From Pseudomonas nicosulfuronedens (GTDB lineage: Bacteria; Pseudomonadota; Gammaproteobacteria; Pseudomonadales; Pseudomonadaceae): a stretch of 64,000 nt of DNA. Under the pieces are notes generated by a model that was not told the DNA's origin, made no database searches, and worked only from the letters and a program-made list of their open reading frames with translations. The stretch is from the NCBI RefSeq assembly GCF_005877905.1, contig NZ_SWDV01000001.1:310001-374000 (forward strand), read 5' to 3'. The first letter of the stretch is position 1, and each line of letters starts with the position of its first letter. The position numbers and the translations under genes were made by a program. Shown piece after piece: positions 15,711 to 22,567 of the stretch.

Positions 15711-16829
15711 GTGCAGATCGGTGTACCCCTCGAGACCCAAGCCGGTGAGACGCGGGTCGCAGCAACGCCGGAGACGGTCAAGAAACTGATCGGGCAGGGC
15801 CATCAGGTCGTCATCCAGAGCGGTGCGGGCGTCAGCGCCAGCCTGCCGGATGCCGCTTTTGAGGCCGTTGGCGCGAAGATCGGCACTGCCGCCGATGCCT
15901 ACGGTTCGGAGCTTGTGCTGAAGGTTGTCGCGCCCAGCGAAAGCGAGCTGGCGCAGATGAAGCCGGGCACCGTGCTGATTGGCATGCTCAACCCGTTCAA
16001 CAACGAGAACATCGCCCGCATGGCCGAACGCGGCATCACCGCCTTCGCCCTCGAGGCCGCGCCGCGTACTTCCCGCGCGCAGAGCCTGGACGTGCTCTCT
16101 TCCCAGGCCAACATCGCCGGCTACAAGGCCGTGTTGCTCGCTGCCCACCACTACCCGCGCTTCATGCCCATGCTGATGACCGCCGCCGGCACCGTTAAGG
16201 CCGCCCGCGTGCTGATCCTCGGCGCTGGCGTTGCCGGCCTGCAGGCCATCGCCACGGCCAAGCGCCTGGGTGCGGTGATCGAGGCTTCGGACGTCCGCCC
16301 GGCGGTGAAGGAGCAGATCGAATCCCTGGGTGCCAAGTTCGTCGACGTACCCTACGAGACCGATGAAGAGCGCGAGTGCGCCGAAGGTGTTGGCGGTTAC
16401 GCCCGCCCGATGCCGGCCTCGTGGATGGAGCGCCAGGCCAAGGCCGTGCACGAGCGCGCCAAGCAGTCGGACATCGTCATCACCACCGCACTGATTCCGG
16501 GCCGCAAGGCGCCGACCCTGCTGCATGAAGCGACTGTCGCCGAAATGAAGCCGGGCTCGGTGGTCATCGACCTCGCCGCCTCGCAAGGCGGCAACTGCCC
16601 GCTGACCGAAGCAGACCAGGTCGTGGTCAAGCACGGCGTCACCATCGTCGGCCTGAGCAACCTGGCCGCGCTGGTGCCGGCGGACGCCTCCGCACTCTAC
16701 GCACGCAACCTGCTCGACTTCCTCAAACTCACCCTGAACGCCGAAGGCTTCACGGTGAACCTGGAGGACGACATCGTCGCCGCGTGCCTGATGTGCCGTG
16801 ACGGCCAGATCGTGCGCAAGAACGGCTGA
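15711..16829 (+). CDS. pntAA: Pyridine nucleotide transhydrogenase alpha subunit, NAD(H)-binding part
   Basis: A 372-residue soluble domain I of the proton-translocating transhydrogenase. It contains the alanine-dehydrogenase-like N-terminus (QIGVPLETQAGETRVAATP), the Rossmann motif GAGVAGLQAIATAKRLGA, and the mobile-loop segment around YARPMP. The start is GTG 15711 with AGGAG eight bases upstream; an in-frame TTG six bases earlier sits too close to that site. The alpha subunit is split, with the membrane part encoded separately by pntAB 61 bases downstream, the usual arrangement in Pseudomonas. Confidence 0.95.
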   Translation: MQIGVPLETQAGETRVAATPETVKKLIGQGHQVVIQSGAGVSASLPDAAFEAVGAKIGTAADAYGSELVLKVVAPSESELAQMKPGTVLIGMLNPFNNENIARMAERGITAFALEAAPRTSRAQSLDVLSSQANIAGYKAVLLAAHHYPRFMPMLMTAAGTVKAARVLILGAGVAGLQAIATAKRLGAVIEASDVRPAVKEQIESLGAKFVDVPYETDEERECAEGVGGYARPMPASWMERQAKAVHERAKQSDIVITTALIPGRKAPTLLHEATVAEMKPGSVVIDLAASQGGNCPLTEADQVVVKHGVTIVGLSNLAALVPADASALYARNLLDFLKLTLNAEGFTVNLEDDIVAACLMCRDGQIVRKNG

Positions 16830-16890
16830 GCCCTTCTTATATAAGAACGCGCCGGACCCCGCGTCCGGCCCTGAAGACCGGTGAGAAACT

Positions 16891-17205
16891 ATGGAAGACA
16901 TGCTGATCTCCCACGGCATCTACAACCTGATCATCTTCGTGCTGGCGATCTACGTCGGCTACCACGTGGTCTGGAACGTCACCCCTGCCCTGCACACCCC
17001 GCTGATGGCGGTGACCAACGCCATCTCGGCGATCGTGATCGTCGGCGCCATGCTGGCCGCCGCCCTGACCGTCACTCCGCTGGGCAAGGCCATGGGCACC
17101 CTGGCCGTGGCCCTGGCTGCAGTGAATGTGTTCGGTGGCTTCCTGGTCACCCGCCGCATGCTGGAAATGTTCAAGAAGAAAGCGCCGAAGGCGGAGAAGC
17201 ACTGA
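16891..17205 (+). CDS. pntAB: Transhydrogenase alpha subunit, membrane part
   Basis: A 104-residue protein with three or four transmembrane helices ([53 protein letters not shown]). It is the separately encoded membrane part of the alpha subunit and forms the proton channel together with PntB. ATG 16891 starts the conserved sequence. The pntB start codon lies 1 base after its stop, so the two are translationally linked. Confidence 0.94.
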   Translation: MEDMLISHGIYNLIIFVLAIYVGYHVVWNVTPALHTPLMAVTNAISAIVIVGAMLAAALTVTPLGKAMGTLAVALAAVNVFGGFLVTRRMLEMFKKKAPKAEKH

Positions 17206-17206
17206 C

Positions 17207-18643
17207 ATGAGCATGAACCTCGTCACCCTCCTCTACCTCATCGCCTCGGTGTGCTTCATCCAGGCGCTGAAAGGCCTGTCGCACCCAACCACCTCGCGCC
17301 GCGGCAACCTGTTCGGCATGATCGGCATGGCCATCGCCGCGCTGACCACCGTCGCCCTGGTGTTCAAGATCAGCAGCGAGATCGCCACCACCGGCATCGT
17401 CTACGTGATCATCGGCCTGCTGGTCGGCGGCACCGCCGGCTCGATCATGGCCAAGCGCGTCGAGATGACCAAGATGCCGGAACTGGTCGCCTTCATGCAC
17501 AGCATGATCGGCCTGGCTGCCGTGTTCATCGCCATCGCTGCCGTGGTCGAGCCGCAGTCGCTGGGCATCGTGCAGAACCTGGGCGACACCATCCCGACCG
17601 GTAACCGCCTGGAGCTGTTCCTCGGCGCGGCCATCGGCGCCATCACCTTCTCCGGTTCGGTGATCGCCTTCGGCAAGCTGTCGGGCAAGTACAAGTTCCG
17701 CCTGTTCCAGGGCGCTCCGGTGCAGTTCGCCGGCCAGCACATGCTCAACCTGGTGCTGGGCCTGACCACCCTGGGCCTGGGCCTGCTGTTCATGTTCACC
17801 GGCAACCTGACCGCCTTCGTGGTGATGCTGGCCCTGGCGTTCGTCCTCGGCGTGCTGATCATCATCCCGATCGGCGGTGCCGACATGCCCGTGGTCGTGT
17901 CGATGCTGAACTCCTACTCCGGCTGGGCCGCGGCAGGTATCGGCTTCTCGCTGAACAACTCGATGCTGATCATCGCCGGCTCCCTGGTGGGCTCCTCGGG
18001 CGCGATCCTCTCCTACATCATGTGCAAGGCGATGAACCGCTCGTTCTTCAACGTCATCCTTGGTGGTTTCGGCGCCGAAGCGGACGCTGGCGGCCCGGCG
18101 GGTGCGAAAGAAGCCCGCCCGGTGAAATCCGGTTCGGCCGACGACGCCTCCTTCCTGCTCACCAACGCCGACAGCGTGATCATCGTTCCCGGCTACGGCC
18201 TGGCGGTGGCCCGTGCCCAGCACGCGCTGATGGAGCTGGCGGAGAAGCTGACCCATCGCGGCGTCAATGTGAAGTTCGCCATCCACCCGGTTGCCGGCCG
18301 TATGCCGGGCCACATGAACGTCCTGCTGGCCGAGGCCGAAGTGCCCTACGAGCAGGTGTTCGAGATGGAAGACATCAACTCCGAGTTCGGCCAGACCGAC
18401 GTGGTGCTGGTACTGGGCGCCAACGACGTGGTGAACCCGGCTGCGAAGAACGATCCGAAGTCGCCGATCGCCGGCATGCCGATCCTCGAGGCCTACAAAG
18501 CCAAGACCGTGATCGTCAACAAGCGCTCGATGGCAAGCGGCTACGCCGGCCTGGACAACGAACTGTTCTACCTGGACAAGACCATGATGGTCTTCGGCGA
18601 CGCCAAGAAAGTCATCGAAGACATGGTCAAGGCCGTCGAATAA
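17207..18643 (+). CDS. pntB: Pyridine nucleotide transhydrogenase beta subunit
   Basis: A 478-residue protein with an N-terminal block of about nine membrane helices and a C-terminal NADP(H)-binding domain (from about residue 300). The nucleotide loop is VIIVPGYGLAVARAQHA, with GANDVVNP and MPILEAYKAKTVIV further on. The enzyme couples proton entry to reduction of NADP by NADH. ATG 17207 lies one base after the pntAB stop; a second ATG at 17213 is also in frame. A terminator hairpin follows. Confidence 0.96.
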   Translation: MSMNLVTLLYLIASVCFIQALKGLSHPTTSRRGNLFGMIGMAIAALTTVALVFKISSEIATTGIVYVIIGLLVGGTAGSIMAKRVEMTKMPELVAFMHSMIGLAAVFIAIAAVVEPQSLGIVQNLGDTIPTGNRLELFLGAAIGAITFSGSVIAFGKLSGKYKFRLFQGAPVQFAGQHMLNLVLGLTTLGLGLLFMFTGNLTAFVVMLALAFVLGVLIIIPIGGADMPVVVSMLNSYSGWAAAGIGFSLNNSMLIIAGSLVGSSGAILSYIMCKAMNRSFFNVILGGFGAEADAGGPAGAKEARPVKSGSADDASFLLTNADSVIIVPGYGLAVARAQHALMELAEKLTHRGVNVKFAIHPVAGRMPGHMNVLLAEAEVPYEQVFEMEDINSEFGQTDVVLVLGANDVVNPAAKNDPKSPIAGMPILEAYKAKTVIVNKRSMASGYAGLDNELFYLDKTMMVFGDAKKVIEDMVKAVE

Positions 18644-18660
18644 GACGACCGTCGATCCAC

Positions 18661-18691
18661 AAGACACCGGCCTCGCGCCGGTGTCTTGCTT
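18661..18691 (+). terminator. Terminator after pntB
   Basis: An 11-bp stem (AAGACACCGGC / GCCGGTGTCTT) with a CTCGC loop is followed by the short T-rich GCTTTC. It lies 18 bases after the pntB stop. Confidence 0.75.
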
Positions 18692-18741
18692 TCGGGCAAC
18701 ACGAAAATCGCTGGACATTGGTAGTAAGAAGACCCCGGCCG

Positions 18742-18780
18742 GGCGATTTTTCGACCTTGGTATAAGAGCCAAAAATCGCC
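18742..18780. promoter_or_regulatory. Inverted repeat around a putative -10 before the CoA-transferase gene
   Basis: Perfect 10-bp arms GGCGATTTTT (18742-18751) and AAAAATCGCC (18771-18780) flank a 19-base spacer that contains TATAAG at 18761-18766. A half-copy (AAAATCGC) occurs about 40 bases upstream. The structure ends 49 bases before the start codon at 18830. It may be an operator over the promoter or a hairpin in the leader. Confidence 0.45.
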
Positions 18781-18829
18781 GAGTCCCTAGACTGGCGGCC
18801 TCGCACTTCCTACTGCCCGAGGTTTTCCC

Positions 18830-20326
18830 ATGTTCCGTGATCGCGTGCGTATGTCCTCCCTGTTGGACAAGGTGATGACTGCCGACCAGGCCGCGGCCCT
18901 TATCAAGGACGGCATGACCGTCGGCATGAGCGGTTTCACCCGCGCCGGCGAAGCCAAAGCCGTACCCAAGGCCCTCGCCGAGCGCGCCAAGCAGGAGCCG
19001 CTGCGCATCAGCCTGATGACCGGCGCCAGCCTGGGCAACGACCTCGACAAGCAGCTCACCGAAGCCGGCGTGCTGGCCCGTCGCATGCCCTTCCAGGTCG
19101 ACAGCACTCTGCGCAAGGCGATCAACGCCGGCGAGGTGATGTTCATCGACCAGCACCTCTCCGAAACCGTCGAGCAGCTGCGCAACCACCAGCTCAAGCT
19201 GCCGGACATCGCCGTCATCGAAGCCGTCGCCATCACCGAGGAAGGCCACATCGTGCCGACCACCTCGGTGGGCAACTCGGCCAGCTTCGCGATCTTCGCC
19301 AAGCAGGTGATCGTCGAGATCAACGTCGCGCACAACACCAACCTGGAAGGCCTGCACGACATCTACATCCCGACCTACCGTCCTACTCGTACGCCGATCC
19401 CGCTGACCAAGGTCGACGACCGCATCGGCAGCACCGCCATCCCGATCCCGCCGGAAAAGATCGTCGCCATCGTCGTCAACGACCAGCCAGACTCCCCGTC
19501 CACCGTGCTGCCGCCGGACGACGAGACCCAGGGCATCGCCAACCACCTGATCGACTTCTTCAAGCGTGAAGTGGACGCCGGCCGCATGAGCAACAGCCTC
19601 GGCCCGCTGCAGGCCGGTATCGGCAGCATCGCCAACGCGGTGATGTGCGGCCTGATCGAGTCGCCCTTCGAGAACCTGACCATGTACTCCGAAGTACTGC
19701 AGGACTCGACCTTCGACCTGATCGACGCCGGCAAGCTGCGCTTCGCCTCGGGCAGCTCCATCACCCTGTCGAGCCGCCGCAATGCCGACGTGTTCGGCAA
19801 CCTGGAGCGCTACAAGGACAAGCTGGTGCTGCGCCCGCAGGAGATCTCCAACCACCCCGAAGTGGTCCGTCGCCTGGGCATCATCGGCATCAACACCGCG
19901 CTGGAGTTCGACATCTACGGCAACGTGAACTCCACCCACGTGGGCGGCACCAAGATGATGAACGGCATCGGCGGCTCGGGCGACTTCGCCCGCAACGCTC
20001 ACCTGGCCATCTTTGTCACCAAGTCCATCGCCAAGGGCGGCAACATCTCCAGCGTGGTGCCGATGGTCAGCCACGTCGACCACACCGAGCACGACGTGGA
20101 CATCCTCGTCACCGAAGTCGGCCTGGCCGACCTGCGTGGCCTGGCGCCGCGTGAGCGCGCCCGGGTGATCATCGACAACTGTGTCCATCCGTCCTACCGC
20201 GACGCCCTGAACAGTTACTTTGACGCCGCCTGCGAGCGCGGCGGCCATACCCCGCACATCCTGCGCGAGGCCCTGGAGTGGCATATCAATCTGGAAGAAC
20301 GCGGCCACATGCTGGCGGCGAGCTGA
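18830..20326 (+). CDS. Succinate/acetate CoA-transferase (acetyl-CoA hydrolase/transferase family)
   Basis: A 498-residue enzyme of CoA-transferase family I, Cat1/AarC branch, often annotated as acetyl-CoA hydrolase. It moves CoA between acetyl-, propionyl- or succinyl-CoA and a free acid. The catalytic glutamate region NTALEFDIYGNVNSTH and the glycine loop MNGIGGSGDFARNA are intact. The second in-frame ATG (codon 8) is possible, but ATG 18830 has more support from spacing. It stands alone between the pnt operon and the small-protein cluster. Confidence 0.88.
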   Translation: MFRDRVRMSSLLDKVMTADQAAALIKDGMTVGMSGFTRAGEAKAVPKALAERAKQEPLRISLMTGASLGNDLDKQLTEAGVLARRMPFQVDSTLRKAINAGEVMFIDQHLSETVEQLRNHQLKLPDIAVIEAVAITEEGHIVPTTSVGNSASFAIFAKQVIVEINVAHNTNLEGLHDIYIPTYRPTRTPIPLTKVDDRIGSTAIPIPPEKIVAIVVNDQPDSPSTVLPPDDETQGIANHLIDFFKREVDAGRMSNSLGPLQAGIGSIANAVMCGLIESPFENLTMYSEVLQDSTFDLIDAGKLRFASGSSITLSSRRNADVFGNLERYKDKLVLRPQEISNHPEVVRRLGIIGINTALEFDIYGNVNSTHVGGTKMMNGIGGSGDFARNAHLAIFVTKSIAKGGNISSVVPMVSHVDHTEHDVDILVTEVGLADLRGLAPRERARVIIDNCVHPSYRDALNSYFDAACERGGHTPHILREALEWHINLEERGHMLAAS

Positions 20327-20337
20327 TTCCAGACGCT

Positions 20338-20369
20338 TTGCGGGTCATTCAGCAATGAATGGCCCGCAA
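20338..20369 (+). terminator. Long hairpin after the CoA-transferase gene
   Basis: A 14-bp stem with one G-T pair (TTGCGGGTCATTCA / TGAATGGCCCGCAA) closes a GCAA tetraloop 11 bases after the stop codon. The run of T expected of a classical terminator is lacking (GGGTTTA follows), so it may instead stabilise the mRNA end. Confidence 0.6.
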
Positions 20370-20520
20370 GGGTTTACAGCCGGAAAAAAACCACGTAAAA
20401 ACACTCCTGAACAGATTTTTATCCCGCTCCAACTGTTCAGCTTCCCCCGCCGCCAGCTTGGCCGGCACCCTCGAAAAACCTCAGACGCCCGCCCTTTGTG
20501 CACCAGAATGGAGCGCAACG

Positions 20521-21058
20521 GTACAGTTCGCCCCGAAAAAGACCATTACAGTTCAAAATTACAATCGCCTGACCAGGCGCAATACCGTGCAACTGTACCT
20601 GTCATCCCTGACCAAAAAGTCAGATCATATGCTCAATCCATTCAGCAACTGACTACTCGCCACAAGCGAGAAGGATGACCACCATGGAACGTACCCTCGG
20701 TTCCGCAGCTCTGAGCACCACCCGTAGCACCTCCAGCGCCCACCGTGGCCTCGTCGGCACCGTTCGCCTGTGGCAGCGCCGCATGGAAAGCCGCCGTCAG
20801 CTGGCCCGCCTGGACTCCCGTCTGCTGGCCGACGCCGGCATCAGCGAAGCCCAGCGTTACGCCGAACTGAACAAGCCGTTCTGGCGCTGATTCAACAGTA
20901 CAACTGAGCCACTCTCTCCAGGCTCACTCTGACTGTACTGGTAGTTCGCCTGAGGCCGCTCATCTGGAGCGGCCCTTGGCATTCTGGAAGTCCGCTTTTC
21001 CGCACCCTCTCCCCTCGCTGATCACAGAACAGCCAGCTGCAACCGTGGCAGTACAGTT
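20521..21058. promoter_or_regulatory. Repeated GTACAGTT-type words around the DUF1127 genes
   Basis: GTACAGTT occurs at 20521-20528 and 21051-21058, TTACAGTT at 20546-20553, and the reverse word AACTGTACC at 20591-20599. Related forms AACAGTACAACT and GACTGTACTGG lie near 20894 and 20931. All are in the non-coding DNA before (20327-20683) or between (20891-21170) the two DUF1127 genes. The words resemble operators of MocR/GntR-type regulators; none is encoded in the window. Confidence 0.5.
20684..20890 (+). CDS. DUF1127 small basic protein, copy 1
   Basis: A 68-residue protein whose C-terminal half is the DUF1127 domain: RLWQRRMESRRQLARLDSRL, then LADAGISEAQRYAELNKPFWR. The N-terminal 25 residues are Ser/Thr-rich and unrelated to copy 2. 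ATG 20684 is chosen over ATG 20675 because AAGGA (20671-20675) is eight bases upstream of it. In alpha-proteobacteria DUF1127 proteins bind RNA or affect phosphate and carbon metabolism; in Pseudomonas the role is open. Upstream DNA carries several GTACAGTT words. Confidence 0.8.
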   Translation: MERTLGSAALSTTRSTSSAHRGLVGTVRLWQRRMESRRQLARLDSRLLADAGISEAQRYAELNKPFWR

Positions 21059-21170
21059 CTGAATTTCACCTCGCTGTACCCCCGCAATAACCCTTCGCTG
21101 CCTCTGACGCACCCTCTCGACCAGTGCGAGCCTGTATTGACCGTCCACCACGGTCACAAGGAGGCCCGCC

Positions 21171-21371
21171 ATGGAACGCGCACTGTCATCCGATCTGCCC
21201 ACGCTGCGCCCTGCCCCGCTGCTGCGTCGTCTGCCCGCTGTATTCAGGGAATGGCTTCGCAACGCACGAACCCGCCGCCAGCTCGCCGAGCTGACCAGCT
21301 TGCAGCTGGCCGACTTGGGCATCAGCCCCAGCGAACGCGTGAGAGAAATCTCGAAACCATTCTGGCGCTGA
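21171..21371 (+). CDS. DUF1127 small basic protein, copy 2
   Basis: A 66-residue paralogue of the gene 280 bases upstream. The shared part is the domain WLRNARTRRQLAELTSLQL, then LADLGISPSERVREISKPFWR, ending in the same PFWR. AAGGAGG precedes ATG 21171 by a good distance. The long gap between the copies holds GTACAGTT-type words, so the two may be independently promoted under the same regulator. It is followed by the DUF2388 array. Confidence 0.8.
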   Translation: MERALSSDLPTLRPAPLLRRLPAVFREWLRNARTRRQLAELTSLQLADLGISPSERVREISKPFWR

Positions 21372-21464
21372 ATGCTGGTGACCCCGGTCAGTCTTGGCTA
21401 GTCTGAGCACAGTTAGAGTGGCCGACCCGGCCACCTTTGCCTGGTCTTACTCCGGAGCCACTCC

Positions 21465-21785
21465 ATGAACAAAAGTCTTCGCCTGATCGCCGCCGCCGCT
21501 TTGATCGGTTGCGCCACCGGCGCCTACGCCACCAGCTTCGTCTACACCACCGACCTGTCGGTACGCGCCACCGGCGCCACCTCCGACGGCACCTCGGACC
21601 TGAGCAACTCCTTCAAGGATGACAAGATCGTGCTGGAAGCCCGTGACGACGCAGCGACCTTCGTCGCCAGCCAGGGCCAGATCCGCGGCGCGCACCTGGA
21701 AGCCGCCCTCGCCCACATCCGCAGCAAGCTGCCGACCCTGGCCGCCAATGACCAGCAACTGGCCCAGGCCATCCTGACCATCTGA
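21465..21785 (+). CDS. Exported DUF2388 protein, copy 1
   Basis: A 106-residue protein with a signal peptide (MNKSLRLIAAAALIGCATGAY, cut after ATS or YAT). The mature part has the DUF2388 pattern: a Ser/Thr-rich N-terminus, then EARDDAATFVAS, IRGAHLEAALAHIR and NDQQLAQAILTI. DUF2388 (also TIGR02448) is nearly confined to Pseudomonas and has no known function. It is the first of three tandem paralogues that lead into a coupled DUF4105 gene. ATG 21465 follows a GGAG site. Confidence 0.82.
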   Translation: MNKSLRLIAAAALIGCATGAYATSFVYTTDLSVRATGATSDGTSDLSNSFKDDKIVLEARDDAATFVASQGQIRGAHLEAALAHIRSKLPTLAANDQQLAQAILTI

Positions 21786-21808
21786 GTGATTCATCACTGA
21801 ATCCCGCC

Positions 21809-21832
21809 GCGCCGGGCGCTCCCGCCCGGCGC
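21809..21832. terminator. GC-rich hairpin between DUF2388 copies 1 and 2
   Basis: A 10-bp stem (GCGCCGGGCG / CGCCCGGCGC) closes a four-base loop 24 bases after the first DUF2388 stop. There is no T-run, so full termination is doubtful; it may set different transcript levels for copy 1 and the genes that follow. Confidence 0.45.
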
Positions 21833-21900
21833 TCTGCGCTGGCTCTCCACCGCGCATTCCGTTAGCCTTGTGGGCCGTGCTTTTCCGATCGTCCGAGCCC

Positions 21901-22194
21901 ATGCGTACCTTGCTGTTCCTGCTGCCGTTGCTGACCTGTTCGCTGCCCGCCTGGGCATTCGACCAGACCACCCAGTTCCCGGTAGCGACCAGCTATGCCA
22001 CCAGCCAGGTCACCAGCGCGCCCTTCGACAACAAACTGCTGCGCGGCGCCCGCGACGACGCGGCGCAGTTCGTTGCCACCGATGGAGCCCTGCGCGGTGC
22101 GCGCCTGGAGGCTGCACTGCACTGGCTGCGCCAGCGACATCCGGAGCTGGCGGCGAATGATCGGGAACTGGCCGAAGCCATTCTTGCCAAATAA
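21901..22194 (+). CDS. Exported DUF2388 protein, copy 2
   Basis: A 97-residue paralogue with a clear signal peptide (MRTLLFLLPLLTCSLPAWA). The mature protein repeats the family pattern: TTQFPVATSYATSQVTSAPF, then GARDDAAQFVA, LRGARLEAALHWLR and NDRELAEAILAK. The ribosome site before ATG 21901 is weak; an in-frame GTG at 21868 would add 11 residues in front of the signal peptide and is less likely. It is 37 bases upstream of copy 3, so they are probably co-transcribed. Confidence 0.8.
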   Translation: MRTLLFLLPLLTCSLPAWAFDQTTQFPVATSYATSQVTSAPFDNKLLRGARDDAAQFVATDGALRGARLEAALHWLRQRHPELAANDRELAEAILAK

Positions 22195-22231
22195 GTCGTG
22201 AGCAGCTCCCGCTGCCCTTTCGGAGACATCC

Positions 22232-22567
22232 ATGCGCCTCAGCTCGCTTTCCAAGAGCCCCCTGATCCTCGGCCTGCTGCTCGCCGCCTGCGCGTCCACC
22301 GCCCAGGCCCAATCGGTGGTCCGCGTGTTCAACATCACCACCAACGCCTTCGCCCGCAGCATCGACTTCACCTCGGACACCACCACCTCCGTGCGTGATA
22401 TGAAGGTCGTCCGCGAAGCCCGTGACGATGCCGCCAGCTATGTCGGCAGCGACGGCGCGATCCGTGGTGCGCAGCTGGAAGCCGCGTTCAAGGTACTGCG
22501 CGAGCAGGTGCCGCAGGCGCGCGAAGCCTCCGACCAGGACCTGGCCGAAGCCATCCTCGCTCTGTGA
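22232..22567 (+). CDS. Exported DUF2388 protein, copy 3
   Basis: A 111-residue paralogue with a signal peptide ending near STAQA. The core reads NITTNAFARSIDFTSDTT, EARDDAASYVGS, IRGAQLEAAFKVLR and SDQDLAEAILAL. A cysteine at residue 20 (LLAAC) could mark a lipoprotein, but the AQA site fits ordinary cleavage as well. Its TGA stop overlaps the GTG start of the DUF4105 gene by four bases (GTGA), so the two are translationally coupled. Confidence 0.82.
   Translation: MRLSSLSKSPLILGLLLAACASTAQAQSVVRVFNITTNAFARSIDFTSDTTTSVRDMKVVREARDDAASYVGSDGAIRGAQLEAAFKVLREQVPQAREASDQDLAEAILAL

Noticed and set aside
17171-20308. A 1045-codon open frame on the minus strand
   Set aside because: It runs antisense through pntB and the CoA-transferase gene. 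Its composition (Val/His/Gln/Arg-rich, no domain) is that of the reverse frame of high-GC genes; the plus-strand genes are clear families.
20359-20652. A 97-codon frame before the DUF1127 genes
   Set aside because: It overlaps the GTACAGTT word cluster, has no ribosome site and no protein-like pattern; treated as regulatory DNA.
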